64,000 nt of DNA from Mycolicibacter sp. MU0102 (lineage in GTDB: Bacteria; Actinomycetota; Actinomycetes; Mycobacteriales; Mycobacteriaceae), in NCBI RefSeq assembly GCF_963378105.1, contig NZ_OY726398.1:1488001-1552000 (forward strand), written 5' to 3'. The notes under the pieces were generated by a model, which did not search any database, was not told the origin of the DNA, and saw only the letters and a program-made list of their open reading frames with translations. Both the position numbers and the translations under genes were made by a program. Below are positions 35,796 through 43,857 of the stretch, one piece after another. Position 1 is the first letter of the stretch; every line of letters begins with the position of its first letter.

Positions 35796-36437
35796 TCAGC
35801 CCTCGGTGAGCATGGCGTCGAGCAGTCGCTGAATGACGAGGCTCACGTCGGCGCGCGTCTGCTCGGGGTCGTCGGCGGTCGCGATCAGCATCGCTGCTTC
35901 GTCGAGCGCGCCGATCAGCACGTGGGCCAGCGCGCGGACCGGCTGGTGGGGGAGTTGTCCGGCCTGCATGGCTTCGCTGAGCAGCTGTTCGGTCATACCC
36001 AGGCTGTAGCGCTGGGCCACGTCTCGAAAGCCGTCCCAACCCAGGACGTTGGGGGCATCGAGCAGGACGAGTTGGCGCACTTCCGGATCCTCGGCGACCA
36101 CCAGCCAGTTTTCGGCGGCTGCCCGTAACGCGGTAGCGGGGGTGGTTGCCGCGGAGGCGGCCACCGCTTCGCCGAGTCGCGCCATCACGTCGGCTTCCAC
36201 GGCCTCCACGACGGCCAGGAAAAGCGCTGCCTTGTCCGGGAATTGGTGGTACATAGCGCCGCGGGTCACGCCGGCGGACTCGGCGATCTCGGGGGTCCCC
36301 ACGGCCGCGTAGCCGCGCGCGCCCCACAGTTTGCGGGCCGCGCTCATCAGGGCAGCACGGGTGGCGGCGGAACGCTCGGCTTGCGTCCGACGCTTGATTT
36401 CCGTACAGGCTGTCGGTAAGTTATTGGCAGGTTGCAC
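35796..36437 (-). CDS. TetR-family regulator
   Basis: A 213-residue repressor starting at GTG 36437. The DNA-binding part is RSAATRAALMSAARKLW followed by the helix-turn-helix TPEIAESAGVTRGAMYHQF (about 48-66). The C-terminal domain is helical. It is divergent from an alpha/beta hydrolase gene with only 22 bases between start codons, so one operator could serve both. A weak palindrome TAAC-TAT-GTTA lies in that gap. It converges with the thioesterase gene. Confidence 0.83.
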   Translation of the reverse strand: MQPANNLPTACTEIKRRTQAERSAATRAALMSAARKLWGARGYAAVGTPEIAESAGVTRGAMYHQFPDKAALFLAVVEAVEADVMARLGEAVAASAATTPATALRAAAENWLVVAEDPEVRQLVLLDAPNVLGWDGFRDVAQRYSLGMTEQLLSEAMQAGQLPHQPVRALAHVLIGALDEAAMLIATADDPEQTRADVSLVIQRLLDAMLTEG

Positions 36438-36459
36438 GTAACTATGTTAGGAGCTTCCA

Positions 36460-37317
36460 ATGCCCACCGTTGACATTGACGCCGGAACAATCCATTACGA
36501 CACCGCGGGCCCCCAGGACGGTCGGCCGGTGCTGTTCGTCCACGGCTACGCCATGGGCGCCACGCTGTGGGGGCCGCTGAGCGCTCGCCTGGCCGCGCGA
36601 GGCCTCCGCTGCATCGCTCCGAATTGGCCGCTGGGCGCGCATCCGGAGGCGCTGCGGGCCGGCGCGGACAGAACGATGCCGGGGATCGCCGCCATGGTGG
36701 ATGCGTTCATGGGCGCGCTCGGCCTCGAGGACGTGGTGTTGGTCGGCAACGACACCGGCGGCCTGGTCAGCCAATTGGTTGCGGTCAACCACCCGGACCG
36801 GCTCGGGGCGCTGGTGCTGACCAGCTGCGATGCCTTTGAGCATTTCCCGCCGCCCATCCTCAAGCCGTTCATGCTGGCCGCGAAGACGGCGATCACCTTC
36901 CGCGGAGTGCTCCAGCCGATGCGGCTGCGGATGGTTCGTCAGCGTGGGTACGGCGCGCTGTCGCACGGCGACATCGACCACCTGGTGAAAGGGTGGGTCA
37001 CACCCGCGCTGGGTGATGCCGCCATCGCCGAAGACCTCCGTCAGCTCACCAAGTCGCTGAACCAGCAGACCGCCCTGGACGCCGGGGCGCGACTGCACGA
37101 GTTCACCAGGCCGGCGCTGATCGCCTGGTCCGCCGATGACCTGTTCTTTCCGGTCGAGGACGGCCGGCGCCTCGCAAGTACGCTGCCCAACTCCCGCTTC
37201 GAACTCATCGACGGCTCGCGGACGTTCTCGATGATCGATCAGCCGGACCGGCTGGCCGATCTGGTCGCCGAATTCGCCAGTACCGCAAGCGGTCCAGGAG
37301 TCCGTGGTCGATTGTGA
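36460..37317 (+). CDS. Alpha/beta hydrolase with aspartate nucleophile and no obvious catalytic His
   Basis: A 285-residue alpha/beta hydrolase. HGYAMG (28-33) forms the oxyanion loop. The nucleophile elbow reads VGNDTGG, so D98 replaces the serine, as in haloalkane dehalogenases and epoxide hydrolases. The acid is probably in SADDLFFPVEDG. At the expected catalytic histidine position (before FSMIDQPDRLADLV) the residue is T255 instead of His. The enzyme may be altered or inactive, or another His may take over. It is divergent from a TetR gene and probably controlled by it. ATG 36460 follows TAGGAG. Confidence 0.8.
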   Translation: MPTVDIDAGTIHYDTAGPQDGRPVLFVHGYAMGATLWGPLSARLAARGLRCIAPNWPLGAHPEALRAGADRTMPGIAAMVDAFMGALGLEDVVLVGNDTGGLVSQLVAVNHPDRLGALVLTSCDAFEHFPPPILKPFMLAAKTAITFRGVLQPMRLRMVRQRGYGALSHGDIDHLVKGWVTPALGDAAIAEDLRQLTKSLNQQTALDAGARLHEFTRPALIAWSADDLFFPVEDGRRLASTLPNSRFELIDGSRTFSMIDQPDRLADLVAEFASTASGPGVRGRL

Positions 37318-37330
37318 GGTGACCGGCCGT

Positions 37331-38908
37331 TCAGACCAGCCACGCGGCGGTGTTGGGCGGCAAGACACCGCCGGTCGCCGGCGCGCTGGCCAGGATCAGC
37401 TGCCCTTCCGGGAGATCTACCGGAAGGTCGCCGGCGTTCAGCGCGCATACCAGCCCGCCGCGCCGGAAGATCAACATTCCCGGCAGCGCGTCGAGCCAAT
37501 CGACCTGCGATCCGGTGAGTTCGGTGCTGCTCCTGCGTATCTCGAGAGCCTGCCGGTACAGCGAGAGTGTCGAGCTGTGGTCGCTTCGTTGCCTGTCGAC
37601 AGTCAGCTGTGCCCAGGCCGGCGGCATCGGTAGCCAGGTGTCGGGGTTGTCGGAGAATCCGAACGCCGGCGCATCTCCGGACCAGGGCAGGGGCACCCGG
37701 CAGCCGTCGCGACCGCGTTCGGTGTGCCCGGAGCGCTCCCACACCGGGTCCTGCAGGGCCGAATCGGGCAGCTCGACGTTGGGCAGGCCCAGCTCCTGGC
37801 CGTTGTAGACGAACACCGCGCCGGGCAGGGCCAACAACACCAGGGCCATAGCCCTGGCCCGGTCCAGCCCGACGGCCCCGCCGCCATAGCGGGTGACCGC
37901 CCGCTCGACGTCATGGTTCTCCAGCGCCCAGGTGGCGCTGGCGCCCACCAACCCCACCGCGGCCAGCGAATTGTCGATCGCACCGCGGATCTCTTGGGCA
38001 TCGAAGTCGGCTTGCAGCAGCCGAAAGTTGAACGCCAGGTGCAGTTCGTCGGGCCGTAGATACTCGGCGAACTGATCGTTGTCGTGCACCCAGACCTCGC
38101 CGACGCTCACCGCGTCCGGATAGTCGTCCATGACCCGGCGAATCGCCCGGTGGATCGGATGGACGCCGGGCCGGTTGAAGCGCGGGTCGTCGTCCTGGTG
38201 GGCCAGCAGCTTCACATCGGTGACCGGCATGTCCGGCAGGCCGGCCGGCTTGGCCATGCCGTGCGAGACATCGATACGGAAGCCGTCCACGCCGCGGTCC
38301 AGCCAGAACCGCAGGGTTCGCTCGAAATCGGCGAACACCTCGGGATTGTCCCAGTTCAGATCCGGCTGTGACACATCGAACAGATGCAGGTACCACTGGC
38401 CCGGGCCGTCGGATTCGGTGACGCGCGTCCAGGCCGGGCCGCCGAACACCGACACCCAGTTGTTGGGCGGCAGCTGGCCGCCGGGGCCGCGCCCGTCGCG
38501 GAAGTAGTAGCGGTCGCGCGCGGGACTGCCCGGCTTGGCGGCCAGTGCCTCGACGAACCACGGGTGCGCCGAACTGGTGTGGTTGGGCACCAGGTCCATC
38601 GTCAGCTTGAGTCCGCGCTCGTGCGCGGCGGCCACCAGTCGATCCAGTGCCGCGAGGTCGCCGAAGAGCGGATCGATGTCACGCGGATTCGCCACGTCGT
38701 AGCCGTGGTCGGCCATCGGCGACACCATCACCGGGTTGAGCCACAGCGCCTCGACCCCCAGCCACCGCAGGTAGTCCAGGTGTGCGGTCACCCCGTCCAG
38801 GTCGCCGACCCCGTCGGAGTTGCTGTCGGCGAACGAGCGGGGATACACCTGGTAGAACACGCTGTCGGCCCACCACGGGGTGTGGCCGGGGCGGTCGCTG
38901 GCGCCCAT
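37331..38908 (-). CDS. aglA: Alpha-glucosidase, GH13
   Basis: A 525-residue GH13 enzyme acting on alpha-1,4 or alpha-1,1-linked glucosides. The start region WWADSVFYQVYPRSFADSN and DLVPNHTSS are region I, DGFRIDVSHG carries the nucleophile D213, VGEVW the acid/base E271, and ENHD the transition-state aspartate D333. There is no signal peptide, so it is cytosolic. ATG 38908 overlaps the glbO stop (ATGA), making a two-gene operon with the truncated haemoglobin, as in M. tuberculosis (Rv2470-Rv2471). The pairing is conserved but its logic is unknown. Confidence 0.9.
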   Translation of the reverse strand: MGASDRPGHTPWWADSVFYQVYPRSFADSNSDGVGDLDGVTAHLDYLRWLGVEALWLNPVMVSPMADHGYDVANPRDIDPLFGDLAALDRLVAAAHERGLKLTMDLVPNHTSSAHPWFVEALAAKPGSPARDRYYFRDGRGPGGQLPPNNWVSVFGGPAWTRVTESDGPGQWYLHLFDVSQPDLNWDNPEVFADFERTLRFWLDRGVDGFRIDVSHGMAKPAGLPDMPVTDVKLLAHQDDDPRFNRPGVHPIHRAIRRVMDDYPDAVSVGEVWVHDNDQFAEYLRPDELHLAFNFRLLQADFDAQEIRGAIDNSLAAVGLVGASATWALENHDVERAVTRYGGGAVGLDRARAMALVLLALPGAVFVYNGQELGLPNVELPDSALQDPVWERSGHTERGRDGCRVPLPWSGDAPAFGFSDNPDTWLPMPPAWAQLTVDRQRSDHSSTLSLYRQALEIRRSSTELTGSQVDWLDALPGMLIFRRGGLVCALNAGDLPVDLPEGQLILASAPATGGVLPPNTAAWLV

Positions 38909-39306
38909 CAGATCGGTGCGTTGACCAGGAAGTCGGCCGCCGAATGCAGGTACTGCAGCAGTTCGCCGCGGTGTGCATCGTCGAGGGTGTCGCTGTCGAT
39001 CTCGTCGATGGCCGTCACCATGCAGCGCAGCCACGCATCGCGCTGCATCGGGCCGATCCGGTAGGGGATATGGCGCATCCGCAAGCGCGGGTGCCCACGC
39101 AGCTCGGTGTAGGTGCGCGGCCCGCCCCAGTACTGCTCGAGGAACATCCGCAATCGTTCCTCGGCGCCGTCCATGTCGTCGGCGGGGTACATCGGGCGCA
39201 GGATCGGGTCCTGGGCGACCAGTTGATAAAACCGCGACACGATGGCGTGAAAGGTCTCCGCACCGCCGACGGCGTCATAAAACGAGGGTTCTTCTATCGG
39301 CTGCAT
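38908..39306 (-). CDS. glbO: Truncated haemoglobin, group II (TrHbO)
   Basis: A 132-residue 2-on-2 globin. SFYDAVGGAETFHAIVSRFY opens the fold with the conserved Phe and Tyr of the B helix, PMYPADD and AEERLRMFLEQYWGGP follow, and HPRLRMRH contains the proximal histidine of the F helix. The WGG-x-x-x-Y pattern is typical of group II. Members bind oxygen tightly and are thought to aid respiration or peroxide/NO handling at the membrane. ATG 39306 is preferred because it matches the length of family members (about 128); the open frame extends upstream through unrelated sequence. Coupled to aglA. Confidence 0.92.
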   Translation of the reverse strand: MQPIEEPSFYDAVGGAETFHAIVSRFYQLVAQDPILRPMYPADDMDGAEERLRMFLEQYWGGPRTYTELRGHPRLRMRHIPYRIGPMQRDAWLRCMVTAIDEIDSDTLDDAHRGELLQYLHSAADFLVNAPI

Positions 39307-39381
39307 CGCCACCCATTGTGGGGCATCGCCGGTGACTGCTGGTGAACACACAGCTAATAGGCGTGCGACCAGCGCCGAATC

Positions 39382-40095
39382 ATGGTGAACTGTTCGGCGG
39401 AGGTCAATGGTGCGACACATAAACCGGCTGCAAGACCGGATATGAAACGTCGGGGCCACCGCACCCCCGGTGCCCCACCGGCGAGCCTGAGCGGGCTTGC
39501 CACCGCCCCATGCCTGCATTCGGTCGCCACATCCGGTGCTGTCACCGGTCCTGGGACCAGCAATGAAGCCGCATCCATCTGGACTCGTCGGCGGGTATTG
39601 CTGCTGAACTCCACCTTCGAGCCGTTGACGGCGCTGTCGCTGCGGCGCGCCGTGGTCATGCTGATCTGCGGTAAAGCCGACATCGTGCACGACGATCCGG
39701 CCGGCCCGGTGATCCACTCCGCGACCCGGTCGGTGCCGGTGCCGTCGGTGATCCGGTTGCGGAACTACGTTCGAGTGCCGTATCGGGCCCGGATCCCGTT
39801 GACCCGGGCTGCGCTGATGCACCGCGACCAGCACAGCTGCGCCTACTGCGGCGGCAAGGCCGACACTGTCGACCACGTGGTGCCGCGCAGTCGTGGCGGC
39901 GACCACTCCTGGGAGAACTGCGTGGCCGCCTGTTCGACCTGCAATCACCGCAAGGCGGACCGGTTGCTGGCCGAGATCGGCTGGACGCTGCGGTTGGTGC
40001 CCACCTCGCCCAAGGGCCAGCACTGGCGGCTGCTGGCGGTGATCCACGATCTCGATCCGGTGTGGATGCGCTACCTCGGTGAAGGCGCCGCCTGA
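39382..40095 (+). CDS. HNH endonuclease-domain protein (Rv2469c-like)
   Basis: A protein of up to 237 residues. The C-terminal half is an intact Cys4 HNH domain: CAYCGGKAD, then DHVVPRSRGG with the catalytic Asp-His, N in SWENCVAACSTC, and CNHRKAD. Before it lies RRVLLLNSTFEPLTALSLRR and KADIVHDD, a block shared by this actinobacterial family. The first 60 residues are low-complexity and poorly supported; ATG 39442 (217 residues) is an alternative close to the size of the M. tuberculosis protein. Neither has a good ribosome site. Unlike the HNH protein at 12406, all catalytic residues are present. Confidence 0.85.
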   Translation: MVNCSAEVNGATHKPAARPDMKRRGHRTPGAPPASLSGLATAPCLHSVATSGAVTGPGTSNEAASIWTRRRVLLLNSTFEPLTALSLRRAVVMLICGKADIVHDDPAGPVIHSATRSVPVPSVIRLRNYVRVPYRARIPLTRAALMHRDQHSCAYCGGKADTVDHVVPRSRGGDHSWENCVAACSTCNHRKADRLLAEIGWTLRLVPTSPKGQHWRLLAVIHDLDPVWMRYLGEGAA

Positions 40096-40098
40096 GCG

Positions 40099-40545
40099 CT
40101 AGCCGCGACCGAGCCAACCGGCGACGAACCCGGCGAGCAGCACGCCAAACCCGCCCATCTCACCGACGATCAGCAGCACCATCGACACGTGCAGTCCCGT
40201 CGTGGGGTGCTCGAACTGGTTGGTGGTGTCCTGCAGGGCGCCGTGCACGATGTAGCTGGCGATGGCGGCCAGGAAGTAGAACACGACCACCATGGCGGCG
40301 GTCAGATTCACCCAGGTCGGCCAGGTGCTGAGCTCGACGAAAACCGCCAACAGCAGGGTGGCGAAGGCATATAGCAGTGCGGCCCGGTGTGCGATGTCGA
40401 CGTAGGGATGGGCGTGGCGTTCCGGTCGGGTGACCATCTGCCGGTATTTCCAGATGCCCAGTCCCAGGGCAAGCAGGAAGGTCAGGCCTGCCGCCAGCAG
40501 GGTGATCAGCGTGTCGGTGCCCAGTGCTGCGCCGGTCCAATCCAC
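40099..40545 (-). CDS. Four-span membrane protein of unknown function
   Basis: A 148-residue protein with four hydrophobic helices: about 12-32, 58-76, 83-103 and 120-143, with a basic cytosolic loop after the first (KYRQMVTRPERHAHPYVD). The H-x-H-P-Y-V-D and H-R-A-A-L-L-Y-A motifs could bind metal or haem, but I do not recognise the family. It lies 12 bases after the nitrilase gene on the same strand and is likely the last gene of the MOSC-RidA-nitrilase operon. It converges with the HNH gene, three bases away. Confidence 0.65.
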   Translation of the reverse strand: MDWTGAALGTDTLITLLAAGLTFLLALGLGIWKYRQMVTRPERHAHPYVDIAHRAALLYAFATLLLAVFVELSTWPTWVNLTAAMVVVFYFLAAIASYIVHGALQDTTNQFEHPTTGLHVSMVLLIVGEMGGFGVLLAGFVAGWLGRG

Positions 40546-40557
40546 GATGGTGCCTCC

Positions 40558-41487
40558 TCAGACGTTCTGTGCGACGTTGTGCCGGTACCAGCGCCGCCCA
40601 TGCCAGCGTTGGTAGTGCCACACCGCGGTGGGCAGCGTCCCGCGGCGATGCAGCCAGAAGCCGGCCGGCGGCGCGAGTCGAGCCGGCTGCCGGCCGGGCG
40701 TGATCTCGGCAAGCACGATCCCTTCGCCTTGATCGGCGCGCCGTTCCGCGATGACGGTGCCGTCCGCGTTGGCGATCAGCGTGGCGCCTTCGAAGTGACC
40801 GCGGTACCGAAGGGGCAGCCACGGCATCGCGCAGGTCAACGCACCCGCGTGGGCGGCGTGCACCACCGGGGCGCCGACATACTGGGCAAACGACGCCGCG
40901 GCCCGGCGCGCGGTACCGGCGTTATTGCGTTCGAGGCGGTCGAACAGGACGTGCGGCGACCAGCGTGGAATCGACCACCAGCCCGAGCCGGTCATCACCA
41001 GGTCCACCCGGCCGCGCAGTCGGCGCACCGTCTGGGTGCGCATCAGCTCCCAGCACACCGCCGCCCCGACCGTATGGTCGCCGGCCGCGAGCACCCCGTC
41101 GTCGTCCCCGCCGGTGTAGAATGCGTTCTCCCACATGGTCGGCAGATCCTTGTCGTGGCGCCCCACCACACCGTCAGGACCGGCGAGCAGATAGGCATTG
41201 CGCACGTGGCCGTCGGGATCGCGGCACAGAAAGGACCCACCGACCAGCGCGTCGTGCCGGCGAGCCAGCCTGGTGAGCAGTTCGGTGGCCGCACCGTCGG
41301 GCGGTAGCGCCGCCGTAGCCAGCGTCGGCTCGAATCCGATGCCGGTGCTGAAGAATTCCGGCAGGGCGATGATCTTGGCGCCGGCGCGGCCCGCCTCGTC
41401 GGCCAGCCGCTCGCAGGCGGCAAGGTTGGCCGGAACGTCGCCGAGTACCGCCTCCAGTTGGACAGCCGCAGCAAGAACCATGGTCAT
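40558..41487 (-). CDS. Carbon-nitrogen hydrolase (nitrilase superfamily)
   Basis: A 309-residue nitrilase-fold enzyme. The catalytic triad is E44 in ALPEFFS, K113 in RHDKDLP and C145 in AAVCWELMR. The final 45 residues (ending HRRGTLPTAVWHYQRWHGRR) are basic and aromatic. ATG 41487 overlaps the RidA stop (ATGA); an upstream ATG in the same frame is inside the RidA gene. Members hydrolyse amides, carbamoyl groups or nitriles. Linked to RidA and a MOSC protein, a role in nitrogenous metabolite breakdown or repair is likely. Confidence 0.85.
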   Translation of the reverse strand: MTMVLAAAVQLEAVLGDVPANLAACERLADEAGRAGAKIIALPEFFSTGIGFEPTLATAALPPDGAATELLTRLARRHDALVGGSFLCRDPDGHVRNAYLLAGPDGVVGRHDKDLPTMWENAFYTGGDDDGVLAAGDHTVGAAVCWELMRTQTVRRLRGRVDLVMTGSGWWSIPRWSPHVLFDRLERNNAGTARRAAASFAQYVGAPVVHAAHAGALTCAMPWLPLRYRGHFEGATLIANADGTVIAERRADQGEGIVLAEITPGRQPARLAPPAGFWLHRRGTLPTAVWHYQRWHGRRWYRHNVAQNV

Positions 41488-41900
41488 CGCCTTTCCGGAA
41501 CGACCGCGCAGCCCTGGACCTCGAGCAATGTCTGCGGCAGCGACAGCCGTGCGACTCCGATCGAGGTGAGAGCCGGTCGGTGTTCTCCCACCCATGGTGC
41601 ATAGACGCGCGCCAGCGCGGCCGACAAGTCGTCGATCGCGGTGCTGTAGATGGTCATGCTGACGATCTGTGTGCGATCGGAGCCGACGAAGGCAAGCATG
41701 GCGTCCAGTCTGTCCAGGATGAAGGTCAGCTGACCGGTGACATCGGCCGCCGGAACGCTGATTCCATCGGTGTCGGCCTGTGCTGCAACGATTCCCGACC
41801 AGTGCACCAGTCCTCCGGTGATCACCAGTTGCGAGATTCCCAACGCGTCGAACATTGCTGGCGGCAGATAGCCGACGTCGGGGGTGAGCCGCTGAATCAT
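41484..41900 (-). CDS. RidA/YjgF/Rid family protein
   Basis: A 138-residue Rid-family protein that would form trimers. The start has LVITGGLVHWSGIVAAQ, the middle DVTGQLTFILDRLDAMLAFVG, and the end RPALTSIGVARLSLPQTLLEVQG, corresponding to the family's RPARTTVGVA-x-LP-x-xxLVEIE block. The arginine of canonical imine deaminases is not where RidA has it (the usual V-A-R-L-P-R is SLPQT here), so activity on 2-aminoacrylate is uncertain. It is encoded between the MOSC gene (16 bases upstream) and the nitrilase gene (ATGA overlap). Confidence 0.82.
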   Translation of the reverse strand: MIQRLTPDVGYLPPAMFDALGISQLVITGGLVHWSGIVAAQADTDGISVPAADVTGQLTFILDRLDAMLAFVGSDRTQIVSMTIYSTAIDDLSAALARVYAPWVGEHRPALTSIGVARLSLPQTLLEVQGCAVVPERR

Positions 41901-41916
41901 GGGGTGTCCTCCTTGC

Positions 41917-42825
41917 CTAGTTGATGTCCGACTCGAACCGGACCGGGTCGCCTACCCGAACCGGTCCGGTCGCCGTCACGGTGGCGTACACCCCGGCGCA
42001 CGCCAGCCGCCCGAAATCTCCGACGACCTTGCTGTTGTGTTTGGCGATGGTTCGCAGCGTCGCCCGGTCCAGCGGCACGTCTTTGCCGTGCGCGAGTGTG
42101 GACATCACGCATCGTGGCGTGCATAGGTCGATGCTGGCCGAGACCGTCGCTCCGATGGCGAGCCGTCCGCCTACCCAGGCGTCTTCGACGAGGCCGGGCG
42201 CTGGGGTGTCGATCACCATCGTCGGCCGATAGCGGCGCGGGTTGAATCTCGCGCCGGGTTCCAGCCGTTGAAAATGGTTGAGCGTCGAGGTGGTTATGAA
42301 GTGCAGCGGTGTCAGGTCGAAGAACCGGTTGGCGTGCAGCGGGTCGTAGGTCAAGACCTCGTCGCCGTCGGCGTTCGTGGTCGTGTGGCTGTACACGCCC
42401 TCTTTGGGCAGGCCGGTCGCCGCTTCCCAGACCAGCTCGGTCTTCGCGTCGCTGGGCACGGCCGCGGAGAGGCGTACCGCACGGCCGAGGTAGCGCGACA
42501 TGGCGTCGTCGAGGTCGGTGCCGTCGTTGCGGTGAGCCGTTCCGTCGGGAAAGACGACTTCCAGGGTGGGCAACGGCTGTTCGGGCCGCGGTTCGTCGAG
42601 ATAGTAGGCCCGACAGGCCAGCATGCTGCCGTACTTGCGCGGATTCTTCGCGTTGCACAGATTGCCGGTCTCGACATCGATGAACGCGTACCGGTGATCC
42701 CCGAGACTGCCATGCATGTCGACGTAGGTGTGGGTGATGCTTCGGCCGCCGACCGATTTGATGGGGAAGCGGAAGATGGTCTTAATACGGCCGACCACGC
42801 TGTCGGCGCGCAATTCGTCGTTCAT
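41917..42825 (-). CDS. MOSC-domain molybdenum protein, YcbX/mARC-like
   Basis: A 302-residue protein. The N-terminal beta-barrel domain begins GRIKTIFRFPIKSVGG, the usual YcbX/mARC start (Y-P-x-K-S). The C-terminal MOSC domain has ASIDLCTPRCVMSTL, where C239 corresponds to the molybdenum-ligating cysteine of mARC. There is no ferredoxin domain, so electrons must come from a partner. Such enzymes reduce N-hydroxylated compounds. ATG 42825 has GTGGGAG just upstream. It heads a minus-strand operon with RidA, nitrilase and a membrane protein, consistent with metabolism of N-oxygenated or imine compounds (inferred). Confidence 0.82.
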   Translation of the reverse strand: MNDELRADSVVGRIKTIFRFPIKSVGGRSITHTYVDMHGSLGDHRYAFIDVETGNLCNAKNPRKYGSMLACRAYYLDEPRPEQPLPTLEVVFPDGTAHRNDGTDLDDAMSRYLGRAVRLSAAVPSDAKTELVWEAATGLPKEGVYSHTTTNADGDEVLTYDPLHANRFFDLTPLHFITTSTLNHFQRLEPGARFNPRRYRPTMVIDTPAPGLVEDAWVGGRLAIGATVSASIDLCTPRCVMSTLAHGKDVPLDRATLRTIAKHNSKVVGDFGRLACAGVYATVTATGPVRVGDPVRFESDIN

Positions 42826-43133
42826 GGGACTCCCACTGGCAGGACCCCTGCTGCCCGACGGCGCGCCTACCTCGCGAAGGAAGAAGGCGTTGCCGCACGA
42901 CAGCAACGGGTGATTGTGCGATCTCCGAGGCCCGTGGGCCTCCCATGACTGCCGGGGCAGCCCTTCCTCACGCTGACTGCCAGTGCGAAGGTATGGCGCC
43001 ACCATAATCGATGCCCGTTCAGCAGGCGCTAGGCAGTCCCGGCGCGGCGATGTTCGGTCGTTTGCTTCGCGGCGGCCCCCCATCGGGCCGGGTTCTCGCA
43101 CCGCCCGATCGGCGGTGGGATACCGTCTACGGC
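42826..43133. other. Intergenic region between divergent MOSC and ctaJ genes
   Basis: About 308 bases with no gene I can support. It holds a perfect hairpin GAGGCCC-GT-GGGCCTC at 42927-42942, about 100 bases before the MOSC start, without a U-tract, plus a smaller CTGCC-GG-GGCAG stem. These could lie in the MOSC leader. A TACCGT just before ctaJ might be a -10 element. Confidence 0.5.
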
Positions 43134-43364
43134 GTGAGCGTGTTGGAAACCCTCGGCATCTTCCTTGGCATCCCGGCGGCAATGTTTGCACTGTTGGCCG
43201 CCCGGACATTGACGCAGAAGGGGCCGCGTGCGGCCACCTATCAGATGTCGGAGCGGTGGACGCACCCGCCGATTCTCTGGTCGGCGACCGACGAGGCCAT
43301 TGGCGGACACGGCCACGGCCATTCCGAGTTCAGCGTGGGGGGTGGAACCAGTGGCAACTGGTGA
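43134..43364 (+). CDS. ctaJ: aa3-type cytochrome oxidase subunit CtaJ-like
   Basis: A 76-residue membrane protein with one N-terminal span (VLETLGIFLGIPAAMFALLA, residues 3-22), then a polar stretch and a His/Gly-rich end (GGHGHGHSEF). The size, topology and position before a DUF5130 gene match CtaJ, an accessory subunit of the mycobacterial III2-IV2 respiratory supercomplex (MSMEG_4693, from memory). GTG 43134 is chosen because the hydrophobic segment starts right behind it; the frame extends upstream but without character. It overlaps the next gene by 14 bases. It would sit in the membrane at the oxidase. Confidence 0.75.
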   Translation: MSVLETLGIFLGIPAAMFALLAARTLTQKGPRAATYQMSERWTHPPILWSATDEAIGGHGHGHSEFSVGGGTSGNW

Positions 43365-43818
43365 AGTCGTAACGATCGATCCGGCGGACCTGCCGTACGG
43401 CTTTGTGGTCACCAACAGCGGTCGGGTGTCCGGGGTTACCGAGCCCGGCGAGGCGTCGTTGCACTACCCGTTCCCGGTCAAGGAACTGGTGGCCCTCGAT
43501 GACGCACTGACCTACGCCTCGCGCGCCACCCAGGCCCGGTTCGCCACCTACATCGGCGACCTGGGTGCTGACACCGCCGCGCGGGCCCGCGAGATTCTGG
43601 CGAAGGTGCCCACCCCCAACGACGCCGTGCTGATCGCGGTCTCGCCCGACCAGAAGGCCATCGAGGTGGTCTACGGCGCCGGCGTGGCCGGCCGCATTGC
43701 CCCGGCTGCCGCACCGCAGGGTGTGGCAGCGGCGGCTGCGGCGTTCCGCGACGGCAACCTGATCGACGGTCTGGTCAGCGCGGTGCAGGTGATCAGCGCC
43801 GGCGTCACCCCGGCCTAG
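43351..43818 (+). CDS. DUF5130 protein (TPM-like, Rv2468c-like)
   Basis: A 155-residue soluble protein. After a short start it has PYGFVVTNSGRVSGVTEPGE, FPVKELVALDDALTYASRAT and FATYIGDLGADTAARAREIL; the end is Ala-rich. The alternation of beta strands and helices resembles TPM-domain proteins. It belongs to the family named DUF5130. GTG 43351 is preferred over GTG 43342 because GGGGGTGGA is then at the right distance. It overlaps ctaJ, and the pair is conserved in mycobacteria, where it has been linked to the oxidase. A peripheral role at the respiratory supercomplex is plausible but inferred. Confidence 0.75.
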   Translation: MATGEVVTIDPADLPYGFVVTNSGRVSGVTEPGEASLHYPFPVKELVALDDALTYASRATQARFATYIGDLGADTAARAREILAKVPTPNDAVLIAVSPDQKAIEVVYGAGVAGRIAPAAAPQGVAAAAAAFRDGNLIDGLVSAVQVISAGVTPA

Positions 43819-43857
43819 TCGCTGGCTGCAGCGCCGGACGATCCCTTGGTCGCAAGC

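Noticed and set aside
36404..36449. Strong operator in the TetR/hydrolase gap
   Set aside because: Only short imperfect palindromes (ACAG-G-CTGT inside the TetR gene, TAAC-TAT-GTTA in the gap) are visible; too weak to call as a feature.
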